Shown here piece by piece: positions 60,869-64,000 of a stretch of DNA of 64,000 bases (positions are counted from its first letter, which is position 1; each line of letters starts with the position of its first letter). The notes beneath the pieces are model-generated. The model was not told the DNA's origin and ran no database searches. It saw only the letters and a list, made by a program, of their open reading frames with translations. Where the stretch lies: the NCBI GenBank assembly GCA_000697665.1, contig KL197713.1, positions 1,390,593 to 1,454,592 on the forward strand, read 5' to 3'. Source of the stretch: Jaapia argillacea MUCL 33604 (lineage: Eukaryota > Basidiomycota > Agaricomycetes > Jaapiales > Jaapiaceae). The position numbers were made by a program, and so were the translations under genes.

Positions 60869-62145
60869 ATGATATGCTCCTGGGACGACGTCCCATATGA
60901 TGTCCTCGAGGCCTTCTGTAAAGAAGCAGCTACTCGACCTCATCCCCCATCCAGTTCCAACTCGTCCCGCCAACAGCTGGTCAGCGAGACACACAAAACC
61001 TTGCTCGCTCTTTCCTTGGTGGACTCCCGCACCAGGGAAGCATGTTACCCACATCTTTTCAACAAGTTGACTTTCATGAAGACTTGTTCCGACAAACTCC
61101 CAACTTGGGCGGCCTATGATGAACGAATGAAGCATATCATTAGCAATGCCGCAATGTGTCGTGCAATCAGGTACTTTTCAATCTCTATTATGTCCCGTTC
61201 GATCCATTGACAAGATTCGAATCAGAATCTTTGAACTTGCGTCTTGGATCAATGACATCGAAAATCATCGCCCTACACCCGCGACCTACCAACTCTTCCC
61301 TAGATTCCTCGCTTCCCTCCCCCTGCTCCACACACTCAACTTCCGACTCCAAGATCCATTCGTCCCCGAAATGCGCTCAGCTTTCAGCGACGTACTACAA
61401 ACTTGTGGTCCCCTTCGTCAAGTAAAGAAACTCAACATCGCACTCAGCTGCCACTTCCTTGTCCAACACTGTCCTAATATCCGTGAATTCGAAGAAAAGA
61501 GGTTGTATAGAGACGAAGCCGTGAACGCCATGACCTGGGTCAAACCTTTAGGCACGTTCTGTGTGAACCTTGTGGGGCTGAGTACATGGGAGCCTATTGG
61601 TTCAGTATTGCTTCGATGTTAGATTCACCCTCGTCTTGAAGGATTATGCCGAACTGATATTCTTGAGTTACGCAGCTTTGCTCGAATATCTCCCTCGACT
61701 CGAAGCGTTGAATCTCATGGGTGGCGTTTGTTTTCGGGGGAACGTTGACCCCGAGGATCATGGAAATACGGAAGGCATTATGGTACAAAATTCTCTTCCT
61801 CATGTCATCCAAGAGCTGACGTTTCCGATCCTCTACCAGAGTTTGCTCCCAAAACTTGGCAAACTCCAACGCCTTCGAAAACTGATCCTCCCAGACTCGT
61901 CAAGCCTGGGCATTGGCATCGAGGTCCCAATATGTGGTAACGCTTTTCTTGAAGATCCGGAATACGCAGCACAGTGGGATAGGGAAGCCGAAGAGGCGTC
62001 TGCCAGGGTTTCCGTTGGTGCTCAGAATCATTGTCTGAGTGTGATGGAATTGTGGGTTGGCTATCTATATTATGAGCGGGACCAGAGGGGGATCATTTCG
62101 CGATCTCAGAAGTCCAGTGATGATCGTGTTCTGGGCATTTGTTGA
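60869..62145 (+). CDS. Unrecognised leucine-rich (F-box/LRR-like) protein, one junction unresolved
   Basis: Exon 1 begins at 60869 (MICSWDDVPYDVLEAF) and ends near 61170. A join to the acceptor at about 61225 gives CRAIRIFELASWIND. The protein then reads LFPRFLASLPLLHTLNFRL, QVKKLNIALSC, LVGLSTWEPIG and, after a break, YLPRLEALNLMGG and LPKLGKLQRLRKLILPDSS, which is leucine-rich-repeat spacing as in fungal F-box proteins. The N-terminal WDDVPYDVLEAF could be a divergent F-box but lacks the clear LPxEI form. Between about 61605 and 61643 the frame shifts. The only phase-consistent short intron would be 37 nt, below the usual minimum here, while a longer 113-nt alternative removes conserved-looking residues. 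Either a non-standard intron or a frameshift is possible. Function is unknown. Confidence 0.55.
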
Positions 62146-62563
62146 CTCGAACGATGGGTTGTAAGGTTCATGAGCGTGTCTGCTAGCCAAGAATATATAC
62201 TCGCCTTCGACGGTATGTGCAGGACAAAGGGAGACGCTCACGGCATCTTCAATAAATCTCGCTGTCGTTCACTATATTTACAAACAGCTCGGAGCTGTTC
62301 AGTTTCCTTTGGAATAGTGAGGGGAGTCGTGGTCGTTTGGCAGGAGATCGGAGTCTCCTCCCACTAGTGTTCTTATCGTTTGTGACTACCTTTTTCTTTG
62401 AGATGAATTCGAGCACATCTAGTAAGAGCCAAGTACCCATCCCCACCCAACCATAGAATTATCAGAATTATAGATGAACTGAAGAAGACAAAGGGACAGG
62501 AGATTCGCCCAGGCCAATGCATGAAGCAGAAAAGGTGATGGTGCAGATGTAGTATAACAGCGC
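62146..62563. other. Convergent intergenic region
   Basis: Between the 3' ends of the leucine-rich protein gene and the PI 4-kinase gene. No gene seen. Confidence 0.5.
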
Positions 62564-64000
62564 CTACTTGTAAGGAATACCTTGATTATGACCCAATCAG
62601 TTGAAATCCGCACGACGAACGAGTGCATCATACCGTTTTGTAACTGTGGAAGAGAAGGTTAGCACCAGTATCATTGTTTGGAGTGTGACACCTACTCTTT
62701 GGAATTCATCGTATGCTGTGCTCCGAACGTTTTCGTGTGCGTTTCGAATTACCCCCATCATCCACTCTGCAGCTTGGCGCTCCGTGATGCCCAAGGCAAA
62801 GCGGTCTTTCAGCCGCTTGATAGTTCCTTCACCCTTGAAAGATGGTAAGCCGGTATCGAGCATCAGTCGGACGGCATCGACAAGCTGATCAGCGTGTGGG
62901 CGCAGGGCTAGGAAGGCTTTCACAGTGAGCTGTTGGAATAGTTCATAACCTTGTGAGTATCGCCCTCCCATCAACACCACCATCTCGTGTGTCAACTTGA
63001 AGGAGCTAGGTTCGAACTTGATGCCCTGGAATGCTGGCATATGAGAAAGGAATGATCGCTGGCAAGCAGATAACTTACTCCAGGACGTAAGAACCGCAAA
63101 GACAAACCAATTAGTCAGGTACTGTGGCAGATAAAATGAACGAAACTTATCTATGTCAAACAAAAACCCGAAATCTGGATGCACAAGGATGAGTGGTGGC
63201 CCGAAAAAGACGAGTGATGACGAACCAATATGGATGATATGACCTTCCCCATCAATCATGATGTTGCCATTATGTCTGTCCTTAATTTGCAAAATATAAC
63301 ATGCAACCGAATACGCGGCCATCGACTGGATGAAGTTTAACCGTGCTCGTTGAAACGGGATAGTGTCTTCTCCTCCATATTTCGAGATGAAGAAATCCAA
63401 CAAATCATTGACCTTAGCGCGTCCCATTTCGTCTCGCGACGTCGAGTTTGGAACGACGTCGATGACACCGCACTAGCATAAGAGTCAGGAGGGACAACTT
63501 CAGAAACAGCCTCCGGCTACTTACCCCCGGTGCGGTAGCGGTAACTCGATAGGGATACAGATAGAGGGTCAAGCCAACAGTGGTAAAGACATTCTTGAAC
63601 ATCGCAATGACTTGAAGAGCGAGGACGTCCTGCCGACAATCGTCCCCCACTTTGAAGATAGCTTGGAGCCAAACGTCGTATTCTGTTCGCTTTCCTTCGC
63701 CAACCCCTTCGCCGTCCAGTAACGAGTCCGGGTCACTATCAATCACCACACGTTCCTTCTTGACCTTGAAAGTTGCCATAAAGGGCGCCTAGAACAAGGT
63801 AAATAATGACATAGGTGCGGAGAAAATATAAGGTAACCTTTGCGTGACTTTGCAGAGGCCTGCCCGACTTGCGATCAATATCGACGACTTGGCCATCTGG
63901 ATTGCTCGGCAGGTAGACGCCAACCTCAACTCGGATCTTTGCCATCTCTTCGTCGATTTTGGCCTTGATGGTGTGTTAGGACATGTTTCATGCCAAGAGA
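62564..64000 (-). CDS. STT4: Phosphatidylinositol 4-kinase STT4-type (PI4KA), C-terminal part only
   Basis: Partial gene; the window cuts it within an intron whose acceptor precedes 63963. The visible part covers the lipid-kinase unique end and catalytic domain: GVYLPSNPDGQVVDID, the ATP-site block APFMATFKVKKE, KVGDDCRQDVLALQVI, CGVIDVVPNSTSRDEMGR, the catalytic loop IKDRHNGNIMIDGEG and metal-binding HIDFGFLFDIGPGG. Then come FEPSSFKLTHEMVVLMGG and the C-terminus RLQNGIPYK. Role: makes PI4P at the plasma membrane. Two features are unusual: the sequence between DI and GI is rebuilt only by an AT-AC intron (63150-63087) plus an 8-nt exon (63086-63079), and the last join (AAC G|GT ATT CCT TAC AAG TAG, stop at 62564) restores the invariant terminal GIPY. 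Confidence 0.94.
63087..63150 (-). other. Putative AT-AC intron in PI 4-kinase
   Basis: On the minus strand the exon ends GACATAG and the intron reads ATAAGTTTCG...GGTTCTTAC, 64 nt, with a branch-like TGACTAAT about 25 nt before its end. Only this excision keeps GPG of the invariant DIGPGG. The 5' end ATAAGT matches U2-type AT-AC introns (GTAAGT with G1 changed to A) rather than the U12 consensus ATATCC. Confidence 0.7.

Noticed and set aside
62419-62563. C-terminal extension of the PI 4-kinase by read-through to a TAG at 62419
   Set aside because: A GT-AG intron (donor GTATGA, acceptor AATCAAG) restores the invariant GIPY terminus with a stop at 62564, which fits the family.

Overview
This is a gene-dense nuclear segment of a filamentous basidiomycete, almost certainly an Agaricomycete mushroom. 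Almost every gene is split by 45-70 nt GT-AG introns, gene spacing is a few hundred bases, and the set includes lineage markers: a Clp1-like (clampless) protein, a white collar 2 photoreceptor partner, a fungal DASH-complex subunit (Dad3), a DUF6593-type protein, a meiotic HORMA protein and an RNAi RNA-dependent RNA polymerase. I resolved 27 protein genes. I found no rRNA gene, no convincing tRNA, no CRISPR array and no intact transposon. Gene models come from reading splice sites and protein homology by eye. Junctions named as uncertain are flagged in the entries.

Left third (1-24 kb): a kinesin-4-like motor (91-6354, +); a mitochondrial-looking short-chain dehydrogenase (6978-8578, +); WC-2 (8958-10328, +); ARPC1 of the Arp2/3 complex (10718-12254, +), convergent with Dad3 (12354-12796, -); a 1.8 kb gene-poor stretch; the Clp1-like gene (14598-15730, +); an AGC-like kinase (16168-17691, -); LIS1/NudF (18505-20219, -), divergent from an alpha/beta hydrolase (20531-21789, +); and a TilS-type tRNA-lysidine synthase (21874-23784, -). 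Cytoskeleton functions are frequent here: kinesin, Arp2/3, a kinetochore-microtubule ring subunit and the dynein regulator LIS1.

Middle third (24-44 kb): a YTH m6A-reader protein (24254-27072, -); an island of different character (about 27366-28060); an exonuclease-like protein (28089-29349, +); the Rag GTPase Gtr1 (29637-30950, -); lumazine synthase RIB4 (31263-31982, -), divergent from a DUF6593 protein (32277-32947, +); an SRP40/Nopp140 nucleolar phosphoprotein (33264-35201, +); Hop1 (35913-39621, +, 20 exons); and Doa1/PLAA (40026-43759, +, 20 exons).

Right third (44-64 kb): a half-size ABC transporter (44989-47699, +); an RdRP (48408-52670, -), divergent from an unknown coiled-coil protein (52904-53889, +); a histidine phosphatase (54303-55125, +); a vacuolar Ca2+/H+ exchanger (55387-57589, +); TRAPP subunit Trs23 (58174-58745, -), divergent from a glutaminyl cyclase-like M28 protein (58833-60388, +); an unrecognised leucine-rich protein with one unresolved junction (60869-62145, +); and the C-terminal part of the STT4-type PI 4-kinase (62564 to the window end, -).

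The genes do not form a pathway cluster. They are ordinary housekeeping, meiosis, RNA-silencing and trafficking genes in mixed orientation. The most unusual signals are in gene structure. The PI4K gene appears to have an AT-AC intron next to an 8-nt microexon that encodes invariant catalytic-loop residues. Hop1 has a 9-nt microexon and the RdRP an 11-nt microexon, and the RdRP also has a GC-AG intron. Doa1 has a recent tandem exon-plus-intron duplication. I saw no clearly new multi-gene system.
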